Shown here: one piece after another, positions 37,176 to 46,258 of the stretch
How the letters are laid out: the number at the start of each line of letters is the position of its first letter
Position numbering within the stretch: position 1 is the stretch's first letter
DNA from: Pseudorhizobium pelagicum
GTDB lineage: Bacteria; Pseudomonadota; Alphaproteobacteria; Rhizobiales; Rhizobiaceae
Assembly: GCA_000722615.1 (NCBI GenBank)
Contig: JOKI01000013.1
Span: 97,821-154,276 of the forward strand
DNA: 56,456 nucleotides
Reading direction: 5' to 3'
Made by a program: the position numbers and the translations under genes
The notes under the pieces: generated by a model
What the model was told of the DNA's origin: nothing
The model's database searches: none
The model's input: only the letters and a program-made list of their open reading frames with translations

Positions 37176-37837
37176 GTCCGTCGCTCCGGAAGGACATAGC
37201 CGAAACCCCGACGGGTCTCGATGGCGTCGGCATCCGTCTTCTTTCGCAAGCGCGCGACCATGGCCTCCACGGCATTCTTGGCCGCATCATCATCGCGACC
37301 CTGAACCTGGCTGGCGAGCTCCGCGGGACTGAAGACCTCACCCGGCCGGCCCATGAGAAGCGCAATCATCCGGTACTCCAGCGGGCTGAGGTCGAGTTCG
37401 CGCCCGTCGAATGTCACCCGCCGGGCGCCTTCGTCGAGCGTGAACCGCTCGGTGGAGGTGACGCGGGCCGTCGCCGCGCCGGCGCGGCGCAGAAGCGCCC
37501 GCAGCCGGGCCAGCAATTCCTCGGTCCGAAAGGGCTTCGGGAGATAGTCATCGGCGCCGGCATCGAAGCCGTCGACACGCTCCATCCAGGAGCCCCGCGC
37601 GGTGAGCACGAGAACGGGCGTGTTGATGCCTGCCCCACGCCATCGCTTCAGGATGGAGAGCCCGTCCATGCCCGGCAACCCGAGATCCAGGATGATGGCG
37701 GAATAATCGCCGGTCTCCCCCTCCTCCCACACGTCCGGCCCGCTCGGAAAGACGTCGACCTGGTAGCCTTCGCGCGTGAGTTTTTCGACCACATGGCCGG
37801 AGATATTGGGGTCGTCCTCCGCCAGCAGGATGCGCAT
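37172..37837 (-). CDS. OmpR/PhoB-family response regulator (PhoP-type)
   Basis: 221 residues. Receiver domain: acidic pocket EDD at 7-9, phospho-acceptor Asp in IILDLGLPGMDG (about 51), LTARGS Thr/Ser switch and the conserved Lys in DYLPKPF. The C-terminal winged-helix domain runs from about 130 (VTFDGRELDLSPLEYRMIALLM) to RKKTDADAIETRRGFGYVL. It is coupled to the kinase gene by overlap and lies five bases after the PepSY-protein gene. It is similar to, but not clearly the same as, the FeuP regulators of rhizobia. Direct repeats with an 11-base period at 39199-39231 are a candidate binding site. Confidence 0.95.
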   Translation of the reverse strand: MRILLAEDDPNISGHVVEKLTREGYQVDVFPSGPDVWEEGETGDYSAIILDLGLPGMDGLSILKRWRGAGINTPVLVLTARGSWMERVDGFDAGADDYLPKPFRTEELLARLRALLRRAGAATARVTSTERFTLDEGARRVTFDGRELDLSPLEYRMIALLMGRPGEVFSPAELASQVQGRDDDAAKNAVEAMVARLRKKTDADAIETRRGFGYVLPERRT

Positions 37838-37842
37838 CGTCC

Positions 37843-38388
37843 TCAGCCTCCCAGCAAAGCGCCATTGCGGGCATTCACCCGCAGCGTCCTGATCGCTCCC
37901 GCCGTGTCGCGAACTTTCACCTGATATACGTCGCTGGACAGGGACCGTTTCAGCGTCACGTCGATTACCCGCCCGTAGCGCTGTGCATCGATACGCTCGA
38001 GGACTGTCCTCAGCGGAAGGATTTCGCCGTCACGGACCGCATCGCGTGCCCGGTCATAGTCTGCATCCCGGCCGTTTCGCCCGTGGCCATCATCGTCATC
38101 GCGGCCGTCGTCATTATTGTCATCATCATCATCGTCGTCGTGATCATTCCCACGGCCGCTGTTGTCGCTGTCACCGTCATCGTCATGATCGCCGCCGGAA
38201 CCCGAACCGGAATTGTCGCTCCCGCTGCCGGAGCTGGAGCCGGACGAGCCGCTGCCGGAGGAATCGCCTCCTCCGCTGTCGTCACTGCCACCATCCTTGG
38301 CATCGGCACGGTGAACGATCGGGCCGGCTGCAGCAAATGCCACCGCAAGCATCAGGATCGTCATCAGGGAACGACGGCCAGTGTTCAT
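37843..38388 (-). CDS. Secreted Asp/Ser/Gly-rich protein with C-terminal PepSY-like domain
   Basis: 181 residues from the ATG at 38388 (GGAAG upstream). A Sec signal peptide (about 1-30) is followed by roughly 80 residues of low complexity made of Ser, Gly, Asp and some His (GSGSGGDHDDDGDSDNSGRG, then a long Asp run), and a compact C-terminal domain RDGEILPLRTVLERI...GRVIDVTLKRSLSSDVYQVKVRD that resembles PepSY. PepSY domains sit with two-component systems and peptidases in the periplasm. The poly-acid region could bind divalent cations. Its stop is five bases before the regulator gene, so it is part of that operon. Confidence 0.82.
   Translation of the reverse strand: MNTGRRSLMTILMLAVAFAAAGPIVHRADAKDGGSDDSGGGDSSGSGSSGSSSGSGSDNSGSGSGGDHDDDGDSDNSGRGNDHDDDDDDDNNDDGRDDDDGHGRNGRDADYDRARDAVRDGEILPLRTVLERIDAQRYGRVIDVTLKRSLSSDVYQVKVRDTAGAIRTLRVNARNGALLGG
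38070..38285. repeat. Trinucleotide-rich low-complexity coding tract (PepSY-protein gene)
   Basis: On the plus strand this is a run of CAT/CGT/CGTC-type triplets (complement of GAT/GAC Asp codons mixed with Gly and Ser codons). Perfect short arrays of GTC/ATC triplets are frequent, so slippage by whole triplets could change the acidic linker length without breaking the frame. Confidence 0.7.
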
Positions 38389-38459
38389 TGCACTTCCAGA
38401 TCCATCCATTCGTCCGCAATCGGGAACTTACATCAAAACCTTCCCCGCGAAGAGTCAAA

Positions 38460-38487
38460 GGGCAAGACCTCAACATAGGTCTTGCCC
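38460..38487 (-). terminator. Hairpin between the two Asp-rich protein genes
   Basis: GGGCAAGACCT (38460-38470) pairs perfectly with AGGTCTTGCCC (38477-38487) around a six-base loop; on the minus strand only CCCTTT follows. It lies 30 bases past the stop of the upstream Asp-rich gene, so it may partly terminate that transcript or set the ratio with the PepSY-regulator-kinase operon. Confidence 0.65.
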
Positions 38488-38517
38488 CCATGAGCTGGGT
38501 GAAGTGCACCCCGTCCG

Positions 38518-39141
38518 CTACCGCGCGGCGGCAGAGACGATGTTGACTGCCGTAATCCCACCGGGGTTGCGGGCAAAATCGCCGCGGTGCGGATGCGCCA
38601 CCACCGTGCGACTTCCATGCTCGAGCTCGATTTCCACCTCGAGGCGCCGGCCCAGCTGGTCCACGGCGGCCAGCGAGCCGTCGAGCAGTCCGGTCAGGCT
38701 CTCTTCGGACACCGAGAGGGTGACTTCGGGGCGATTGTCATCGCCACGACCGCCATGGCGATCGCCGGTGTCGTCGTCATCGTCATCATCCCGGCCACGG
38801 CCGCGATCATCCCGGCCATCGTCGTCATCGTCATCGTCGTCGTGGCCGCCTCGACCGCCATGGTCGTCATCGTCGTCGTCGTCATCGTCGCTGTCGTCGT
38901 GACCGCCTCGACCACTGTTGTCGTCGCCTCGGCCGCCATCATCGTCATTGTCGTCGCCACGACCGGAGCCGCTGCCGTCGTCCCCGCGACTGTCCGAGCC
39001 GCCGCCATCGTCACTGCCATCCCGGGCAAATGCGGAAGCCGAGAAGTGGTCCGGGTCGAGCGACTGGATAGCCGGGAGAGAGAGTGTGACCGCGAGCGCA
39101 CCCACGGACGCCAGGAGTCTGCGTGAAAGGTTGGTTTTCAT
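38518..39141 (-). CDS. Secreted Asp/Gly-rich low-complexity protein
   Basis: 207 residues from the ATG at 39141 (AAGGCGAAG upstream; 27 more in-frame codons lie upstream without a site). A Sec signal peptide (about 1-39, ending AFA) precedes about 95 residues of Asp/Gly/Arg/His repeats (GGRGDDNSGRGGHDDSDDDD and similar), then a C-terminal 70-residue domain beginning RPEVTLSVSEESLTGLLDGS and ending NPGGITAVNIVSAAAR, unlike any family I recognise. It shares the acidic-linker design of the next gene but not its PepSY domain. Tandem 11-base repeats lie about 70 bases upstream. Confidence 0.78.
   Translation of the reverse strand: MKTNLSRRLLASVGALAVTLSLPAIQSLDPDHFSASAFARDGSDDGGGSDSRGDDGSGSGRGDDNDDDGGRGDDNSGRGGHDDSDDDDDDDDDHGGRGGHDDDDDDDDGRDDRGRGRDDDDDDDTGDRHGGRGDDNRPEVTLSVSEESLTGLLDGSLAAVDQLGRRLEVEIELEHGSRTVVAHPHRGDFARNPGGITAVNIVSAAAR
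38735..39045. repeat. Trinucleotide-rich low-complexity coding tract (second Asp-rich gene)
   Basis: A second, longer tract of CATCGTC-type triplets coding for Asp, Gly, Arg and His on the minus strand. It contains repeated units corresponding to GRGGHDD-like segments. Same features and same slippage potential as the tract in the neighbouring gene. Confidence 0.7.
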
Positions 39142-39198
39142 GATCTTCGCCTTCTGCTCTGTTGTGCAGAGGGCAGAATGCCAAAGTGCCGCTGACAG

Positions 39199-39231
39199 AC
39201 CGCTGAGCGTTCCTGTCAGCATCCTGTCAGC
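39199..39231 (-). promoter_or_regulatory. Tandem 11-base direct repeats, candidate OmpR-family operator
   Basis: TTCCTGTCAGC (39210-39220) and ATCCTGTCAGC (39221-39231) are adjacent and differ only in the first base; ACCGCTGAGCG (39199-39209) is a degenerate third copy in phase. Eleven-base spacing is typical for tandem binding of PhoP/OmpR-type regulators. The array is about 60-90 bases upstream of the Asp-rich gene start, in promoter position. A link to the regulator encoded three genes downstream is an inference. Confidence 0.6.
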
Positions 39232-39261
39232 CTGGCAAAAAGGTGTCGGCCAGAAACGTCA

Positions 39262-39283
39262 AAGCCGCCCCTGCGGACGGCTT
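39262..39283 (-). terminator. Probable terminator after infC
   Basis: On the minus strand AAGCCGTCC-GCAG-GGGCGGCTT-type pairing (AAGCCG with CGGCTT plus a U-G and two C-G pairs) lies 25 bases past the infC stop. The following sequence has only short T runs, so efficiency is uncertain. Confidence 0.5.
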
Positions 39284-39307
39284 CGAGAAGACCTCAGGCG
39301 GCGGTTT

Positions 39308-39844
39308 TTACCGCGGCGCCAGCACCATCATCATCTGACGGCCTTCGAGCTTGGGCTCGGCTTCCACCTTGGCGATCTCGTTGGTGTCTTCCTTGACCTG
39401 CTGCAGGAGCTTCATGCCGAGCTCCTGGTGGGCCATTTCGCGACCGCGGAAGCGCAGCGTGACACGGACCTTGTCGCCTTCGTCAAAGAAACGATTCATC
39501 GCTTTCATCTTCACCTCGTAGTCGTGGGTGTCGATGTTCGGGCGCATCTTGATCTCTTTGATCTCGACGATCTTCTGCTTCTTGCGCGCTTCGGCCGCCT
39601 TCTTCTGGTTGGCGTACTTCAGTTTGCCCAGATCAAGGATCTTGCATACCGGCGGCTCCGAGTTGGGGGAGATCTCAACGAGATCCAGCCCGGCCTCCTC
39701 GGCCATCCTCAAAGCTTCTTCTGTCGCGACCGGTCCGAGGTTATTGCCCTCGGCGTCGATCAGCTGAACCTTCGGAATCCGGATATCCCGGTTTGAGCGC
39801 GGCCCATCCTTGACGGGGGCATCGGCTTTGAACGGTCTGCGAAT
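39308..39844 (-). CDS. infC: Translation initiation factor IF-3, AUU start
   Basis: 178 residues beginning at ATT (39844-39842): (M)[23 protein letters not shown] then [21 protein letters not shown], the conserved IF3 N-terminus. AGGAG lies nine bases upstream. No ATG exists until residue 47, inside the N-domain, so the ATT is the only start that restores the family length. Use of AUU, which IF3 itself discriminates against, is the classical autoregulation of infC. The C-domain has [12 protein letters not shown] [15 protein letters not shown] and [10 protein letters not shown]. The next genes on this strand are not rpmI-rplT but the Asp-rich/two-component block. Confidence 0.95.
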   Translation of the reverse strand: MRRPFKADAPVKDGPRSNRDIRIPKVQLIDAEGNNLGPVATEEALRMAEEAGLDLVEISPNSEPPVCKILDLGKLKYANQKKAAEARKKQKIVEIKEIKMRPNIDTHDYEVKMKAMNRFFDEGDKVRVTLRFRGREMAHQELGMKLLQQVKEDTNEIAKVEAEPKLEGRQMMMVLAPR

Positions 39845-40022
39845 GGTCGTATTCTCCTAGGCTGTTTCCGTAATTTTCGGCCAAACGCCCGGCGTTTCAG
39901 CGGGCATCGGCAATGTCGTAATCACGACGGCGTTGTCAATAGCACAGTCCCGCAGAAAAATCACCTGCTGCCGCGGGATAAGAATCTGTTTTATAAGCCC
40001 GGCATCAGCAAAGGAGCATACC
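39845..40022. promoter_or_regulatory. Divergent region between infC and an alpha/beta hydrolase gene
   Basis: 178 bases contain promoters for both directions. AAGGAG at about 40013-40018 serves the hydrolase start. The AT-rich centre (39950-40000) is the likely promoter area; I cannot assign exact elements. Confidence 0.4.
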
Positions 40023-40835
40023 ATGACGGATCCGTCCGCGGCCACGCCACCACAAGAGAAGAGTGTCACCGTCGGCGGCGCCGGGGATGAGCGGACGATC
40101 GCCATCCTCTACCGGCCACCGTCGGCCGGTACCTCCGCACCCGTGCTCGTGTGGCTCGGCGGCTACCGGTCCGACATGACCGGCACGAAGGCCGCCGAGA
40201 TGGATGCCTTCGCCGCGCGCCAGGGGCTCGGCGCCATCCGCTTCGACTATTCCGGACACGGCGCCTCCGGCGGCGACTTCCGCCAGGGCACGATCTCGCG
40301 GTGGCTGGAGGAGACCATCGCGGTTCTCGACCACCTGAAGCCGGAGCGCATCGTTCTCGTGGGATCTTCGATGGGCGGCTGGATCGCGCTCCGCCTTGCC
40401 CAGGAGCTTCGGCAGCGAGCCACAGGCCCGCATCTCGCGGGGCTCGTGCTGATCGCGCCGGCGCCGGACTTCACGTCCGAGCTCATCGAGCCGCATCTGA
40501 CCGACGCGCAACGCCGGGCGCTTGCCGAACAGGGACATTTCGAAGAGCTGTCCGAATACAGCCCCGAGCCGAATATCTTTACCCGGGACCTTCTCGAAGA
40601 CGGGCGGAGAAACCAGGTTCTTACAGGCATCATCGAAACCGGATGCCCGGTCCATATCCTCCAGGGCATGCAGGACGCCGATGTCCCCTACCGGCATGCG
40701 CTGAAGCTGGTCGAATTCCTGCCGGCCGAGGATGTCGTGGTGACGCTGATCCGCGATGGCGACCACCGGCTTTCGAGACCCCAGGATATCGACAGGATGC
40801 TCGCCGCGGTTGGATCCCTCGTCAATCATGACTAA
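40023..40835 (+). CDS. Alpha/beta hydrolase
   Basis: 270 residues from the ATG at 40023 with AAGGAG five bases upstream; an earlier in-frame ATG would add 30 unrelated residues. The nucleophile elbow is GSSMGGW (Ser near 107), the oxyanion region VWLGGYRSDMTGTKA, and the catalytic His is in RDGDHRLSRPQDI near the C-terminus, with Asp in LQGMQDADVPYRHA. No signal peptide. It resembles short acyl-peptide or palmitoyl-type thioesterase hydrolases of Rhizobiales; substrate unknown. Confidence 0.92.
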   Translation: MTDPSAATPPQEKSVTVGGAGDERTIAILYRPPSAGTSAPVLVWLGGYRSDMTGTKAAEMDAFAARQGLGAIRFDYSGHGASGGDFRQGTISRWLEETIAVLDHLKPERIVLVGSSMGGWIALRLAQELRQRATGPHLAGLVLIAPAPDFTSELIEPHLTDAQRRALAEQGHFEELSEYSPEPNIFTRDLLEDGRRNQVLTGIIETGCPVHILQGMQDADVPYRHALKLVEFLPAEDVVVTLIRDGDHRLSRPQDIDRMLAAVGSLVNHD

Positions 40836-40931
40836 AAAATAAGCTGAGGCTAAAATGCACCACCTTTAACCATATTCAAAGTTGAAGCAGGTCGCTAAAG
40901 TTGATCGATTGACAGTCCCGCCCCAAGCACC

Positions 40932-40946
40932 TTAACGTTTTGTTAA
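40932..40946 (+). promoter_or_regulatory. CtrA-type box upstream of the cysteine protease gene
   Basis: TTAA-CGTTTTG-TTAA is an exact match to the CtrA consensus TTAA-N7-TTAA, and the flanks make it a palindrome CTTAACGTTTTGTTAAG. It lies 20 bases upstream of the ATG at 40966, near the expected transcription start. TTGACA at about 40908-40913 is a possible -35. CtrA is the cell-cycle master regulator of alphaproteobacteria. Confidence 0.6.
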
Positions 40947-40965
40947 GACTTGAAGGGACGGGTCC

Positions 40966-41580
40966 ATGCAATACACCTTGAAGGCTCGGCACTTAGCCGT
41001 GTTCCTGCTAGCTATACTTGCGCCTACCACCGCGGCAATCCCGGCGCCTCAAGCGTTGACCAGTATGGTCACCGGGTCGGTGACGTCTCAGCCGATCGGG
41101 CACTACGAGTTCTGCCGCGCCTTTCCGGCGGAGTGCAACCAACGCCTTGCCTCCAGGCCGGCACCGAAGCTGACGCCGCATGGCTGGGCTCTCCTGAAGA
41201 AGATCAATTCCTCCGTGAACGGCAGGATCCATGCGATGACCGACAAGGACATCTATGGGCGGGAAGAGGTCTGGGCCTATCCCAAGGATGTCGGCGACTG
41301 CGAGGACTTCGCTCTCCTGAAGCGCCGCGAGCTTGCCGCCAAGGGCTTCTCGCTGGCCGATCTGCTGATCACCGTGGTGCGCAAGCCGGACGGCGAGGGG
41401 CATGCCGTCCTGACGGTCCGCACCGAACAGGGCGACTTCGTCCTCGACAACCTCGATAACGAGGTGAAGCCCTGGTACCAGACCTCCTACACCTTCCTGA
41501 AGCGCCAGGCCTCCTTCAACACCGGCCGCTGGGTCAGCATCGAGAACGGCCGCGACGTGGTCGTCGGCGCGCTGCGCTGA
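40966..41580 (+). CDS. Periplasmic transglutaminase-like cysteine protease (BTLCP family)
   Basis: 204 residues with a Sec signal peptide (about 1-24). The catalytic triad of the bacterial transglutaminase-like cysteine proteinase family is visible: Cys in KDVGDCEDFALLKR (about 107), His in GEGHAVLTVRT (about 145) and Asp in FVLDNLDNEVKPW (about 163). LapG of Pseudomonas is the known relative; it cleaves surface adhesins, but no LapD/LapA partner is present here, so that role is not claimed. A perfect CtrA-type box sits just upstream, and a clear terminator follows. Confidence 0.92.
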   Translation: MQYTLKARHLAVFLLAILAPTTAAIPAPQALTSMVTGSVTSQPIGHYEFCRAFPAECNQRLASRPAPKLTPHGWALLKKINSSVNGRIHAMTDKDIYGREEVWAYPKDVGDCEDFALLKRRELAAKGFSLADLLITVVRKPDGEGHAVLTVRTEQGDFVLDNLDNEVKPWYQTSYTFLKRQASFNTGRWVSIENGRDVVVGALR

Positions 41581-41606
41581 GCTGAGCCGCAGAGGTCAAG
41601 AATCCG

Positions 41607-41631
41607 AAAGGCGGGCATTGCCCGCCTTTTT
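41607..41631 (+). terminator. Rho-independent terminator after the cysteine protease gene
   Basis: AAAGGCGGGC-ATT-GCCCGCCTTT followed by TT: a ten-pair stem with a three-base loop and T run, 27 bases past the stop codon. Because the stem is flanked by A on one side and T on the other, it may also serve the convergent mbfA gene. Confidence 0.9.
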
Positions 41632-41646
41632 ACACGGCACCCGGCC

Positions 41647-42633
41647 TCATCCGTGGCCGATGATGATGCCGGCCGCCAGCACCAGCGAGCCGCCGAACAC
41701 CACCTGCATCACCGCACGCAGGAAGGGCGTCTCCATGTAGCGGTTCTGGATGAAGGCGATCGCCCAGAGTTCGACGAAGACGACCAGGCCGGCGAGAAGC
41801 GTTGCCGTCCAGAAGTGCGGAATGAGATAGGGCAGCGCGTGCCCCAGGCCGCCGACGGTCGTCATGATGCCGGAGGCAAGCCCGCGCTTCAGCGGCGAGC
41901 CGCGGCCGGAGAGCTTGCCGTCGTCGTGGGCAGCCTCCGTGAACCCCATGGAAATGCCCGCACCGACGGAGGCCGACAGGCCGATCAGGAAGGTGGACCA
42001 GGTATCCTGCGTGGCAAAGGCCGCGGCGAAGATCGGGGCCAGCGTCGAGACGGAGCCGTCCATGAGCCCGGCCAGCCCCGGCTGTACATAGGTCAGAACG
42101 AACTGGCGGTGTGCGGTCTCGTCCTCTTCCGCCCTGCCCTCCTCGCCGACATGCTTTTCCCCCAGCGCACGGGCGATCTCTCCGTGACCCTGTTCGGCGA
42201 GCGCCAGGTCCCCGAGCAATCGCCGGGTCGAGGCATCGCCGACGCGACTGGCGGCGAGCGTATAGAAGCGATGGGCCTGGTCCTCCATCGCCTCGGTCTG
42301 CGCCCGGATCTTGTCGAGCGGCAGGTTCTTCACCAGCCAGTCGGGTTGCCGGACGTAGAAGCCGTCCACATGCTCGCGCCGGATCAGCGGGATGCGCTCG
42401 CCGAAGCGGGTTCGGAACATCTCGATCAGCATGTTCTTGTGGGTCTGCTCGACCTCGGCCATGTCCTCGAAGACCTTTGCAGAGCCCGGATATTGTTCGC
42501 GGAGATTTTCGGCATAGGCCTGATAGATGCGGGCGTCCTCCTCCTCGGCACCGATGGCGAGCGCAAGGATCTCCTCCTCGCTGAGGGTATCGAACGGGCG
42601 GCGGCGGCGGGAGGGAAAAAGAGCGGCAATCAT
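41647..42633 (-). CDS. mbfA: Membrane-bound ferritin / iron exporter MbfA
   Basis: 328 residues. The N-terminal half is a ferritin-like (erythrin) domain with carboxylate/His ligands in EEEDARIYQAYAENL, EVEQTHKNMLIEMF and MEDQAHRFYTL...LALAEQGHGEIA; the C-terminal half is a VIT1-type transporter of several transmembrane helices (GLMDGSVSTLAPIFAAAFAT, GAGISMGFTEAAHDDG, PYLIPHFW). This fusion defines MbfA, which exports iron in Bradyrhizobium and Agrobacterium and is repressed by Irr at low iron. GGAG lies before the ATG. An Irr-type box is directly upstream, agreeing with known regulation. Confidence 0.95.
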   Translation of the reverse strand: MIAALFPSRRRRPFDTLSEEEILALAIGAEEEDARIYQAYAENLREQYPGSAKVFEDMAEVEQTHKNMLIEMFRTRFGERIPLIRREHVDGFYVRQPDWLVKNLPLDKIRAQTEAMEDQAHRFYTLAASRVGDASTRRLLGDLALAEQGHGEIARALGEKHVGEEGRAEEDETAHRQFVLTYVQPGLAGLMDGSVSTLAPIFAAAFATQDTWSTFLIGLSASVGAGISMGFTEAAHDDGKLSGRGSPLKRGLASGIMTTVGGLGHALPYLIPHFWTATLLAGLVVFVELWAIAFIQNRYMETPFLRAVMQVVFGGSLVLAAGIIIGHG

Positions 42634-42648
42634 CGGATGCTCCAGAGC

Positions 42649-42663
42649 TTAGAATTATTCTAA
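42649..42663 (-). promoter_or_regulatory. Irr box (iron control element) of mbfA
   Basis: TTAGAA-TTA-TTCTAA is a perfect inverted repeat that matches the iron control element bound by the haem-responsive regulator Irr, located 16-30 bases upstream of the mbfA ATG. Its place over the expected promoter fits repression of iron export when iron is low. Confidence 0.85.
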
Positions 42664-45238
<2,575 letters not shown>

Positions 45239-45262
45239 ACCGACCAGCAGCCAAGCACTCCG

Positions 45263-45290
45263 GAAGCCCCGCATGACGGGGCTTCTTTTA
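45263..45290 (+). terminator. Rho-independent terminator after TRAP binding protein 2
   Basis: GAAGCCCCG-CATGA-CGGGGCTTC (45263-45271, 45277-45285) followed by TTTTA, a nine-pair stem with a T run, 25 bases after the stop. Confidence 0.9.
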
Positions 45291-45376
45291 TTAGTGCCAT
45301 CTCCTTTTCAGGAAGAACCGAGGGAACTGCAAAGCGCCATCATCCGTTGACGCGATATCAGATCGGAGAAACTTCC

Positions 45377-45568
45377 ATGGCGTACCACCATACCTCGCGC
45401 CAGGCCAAAGGCGGCCTGGGCACAACAGTGTTGTTCATGCTTGCTGCACTTGCCGGTGGTGGCTTCCTCGCCGCAACGATGGACGACGGGTCGTCCTCTG
45501 CACGCATCTACCTGGCGGAAGATCTGTCGACACCTGCGGTGGCCGCGCCTAACGCTGCCCTGCGCTGA
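45377..45568 (+). CDS. Small single-span membrane or exported protein (63 aa)
   Basis: From the ATG at 45377 with GGAG nearby upstream: basic N-terminus MAYHHTSRQAKGG, a hydrophobic stretch TTVLFMLAALAGGGFLAA (about 18-34), then a short polar C-terminus RIYLAEDLSTPAVAAPNAALR. It may be anchored or secreted. No family recognised. It overlaps the 3' end of the convergent small gene by 20 bases. Confidence 0.6.
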   Translation: MAYHHTSRQAKGGLGTTVLFMLAALAGGGFLAATMDDGSSSARIYLAEDLSTPAVAAPNAALR

Positions 45569-45758
45569 CGGCTGGCGCTTTTCTCGGATAGGTCCGTCTC
45601 AGCCGCCGCCACAGATGCGGCCCGAACCAGATGAACACGGCTGCCGCAGCCATGGCGACCAGCGCTCCGGCCAGCACGGGAGCAGGAAGCGCCGCGTCCT
45701 GGCTCGCTGCCATGGACGCCGTTCCTAGGCCCGCAGTCGACAGTATGGCCTGGACCAT
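45549..45758 (-). CDS. Possible small membrane protein (69 aa)
   Basis: An open frame starting MVQAILSTAGLGTASMAASQ, with a hydrophobic helix PVLAGALVAMAAAAVFIWFGPHLWRRLRRTY (about 28-58) ending in a basic cluster that fits an inside-positive topology. A GTG four codons upstream is another start; neither has a good ribosome-binding site. Length and composition look like a membrane protein, but in GC-rich DNA this could be chance. Confidence 0.4.
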   Translation of the reverse strand: MVQAILSTAGLGTASMAASQDAALPAPVLAGALVAMAAAAVFIWFGPHLWRRLRRTYPRKAPAVSAGQR

Positions 45759-45861
45759 CAATCTGAACACCGAACCACTCCATCCCCTGGGGCGACGATG
45801 CCCGACTCGCTAGTCCCCGCCGGCTGCGCCCGGATTGATCCAGCGCAAACGCCGGAGCGAC

Positions 45862-45887
45862 AAAAAGACCCCGCACGCAGCGGGGCC
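45862..45887 (-). terminator. Rho-independent terminator after the small minus-strand gene
   Basis: On the minus strand GGCCCCGC-TGCGT-GCGGGGTC forms an eight-pair stem (one G-U) followed by five T (complement of 45862-45866). It lies 26 bases past the stop of the 55-residue gene. Confidence 0.85.
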
Positions 45888-45912
45888 TTTCCTGATTCTC
45901 ATGCCTGATGGG

Positions 45913-46080
45913 TCAGGCGCCGGTGTTGGGGCGGTTGCTGCCAACGTTCGTATTCGTGGAAGACGTCTTTCCATCCGGCGCCTGGCCGAAATGCGTGCCG
46001 CCGAGATGGCCGCCGGCGCTGGTGTTCTCCACCTGCTTCTCCGCGCGCTTCACGGCTTCCTTCACATCGCTCTTCGTCAT
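45913..46080 (-). CDS. Small hydrophilic protein (55 aa)
   Basis: ATG at 46080 with GGAGG six bases upstream: MTKSDVKEAVKRAEKQVENTSAGGHLGGTHFGQAPDGKTSSTNTNVGSN to the end. A short charged helix is followed by a Gly/Ser/Asn-rich disordered tail. The ribosome-binding site and the strong terminator immediately downstream argue for a genuine gene. No family recognised; an earlier in-frame start far upstream would cross the TetR promoter and is not accepted. Confidence 0.65.
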   Translation of the reverse strand: MTKSDVKEAVKRAEKQVENTSAGGHLGGTHFGQAPDGKTSSTNTNVGSNRPNTGA

Positions 46081-46197
46081 GGTCTGCCTCCGTCTTTCTG
46101 GTTGGTACAATAGGCTAACCGCGTTCGCGGCGGTGCGTTCCGCCGCTTCCGCGAATAATCCGGGTGGCCGCACCATGCCTCCCGGAAATCGCAGGAG

Positions 46198-46250
46198 TTG
46201 ACGGTGGCCAATTCCTGGACTATTTGGGAACGATCGTTTCCAAATAGTCC
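46198..46250 (+). promoter_or_regulatory. tetR promoter with 34-bp near-perfect palindromic operator
   Basis: TTGACG (46198-46203), 17 bases, TATTTG (46221-46226) is a good promoter. The palindrome 46217-46250, arms reading GGACTATTTGGGAACGA and its complement with one mismatch, covers the -10 and the likely start site. The TetR ATG is at 46259, eight bases after the palindrome. This is the classic arrangement for autorepression by the TetR-family protein. Confidence 0.75.
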
Positions 46251-46258
46251 CGTGACCA

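Noticed and set aside
38083..38478. Plus-strand frame encoding a highly hydrophobic Ile/Val-rich protein
   Set aside because: It is the exact antisense of the poly-Asp tract; apparent transmembrane segments are an artefact of GAT/GAC codons read backwards.
38587..39126. Second hydrophobic Ile/Val/Ala-rich plus-strand frame
   Set aside because: Antisense of the second Asp-rich gene; no ribosome-binding site and no relation to known membrane proteins.
45835..46113. A 92-residue plus-strand frame
   Set aside because: It overlaps a terminator and the small minus-strand gene that has a strong ribosome-binding site; no such site for this frame.
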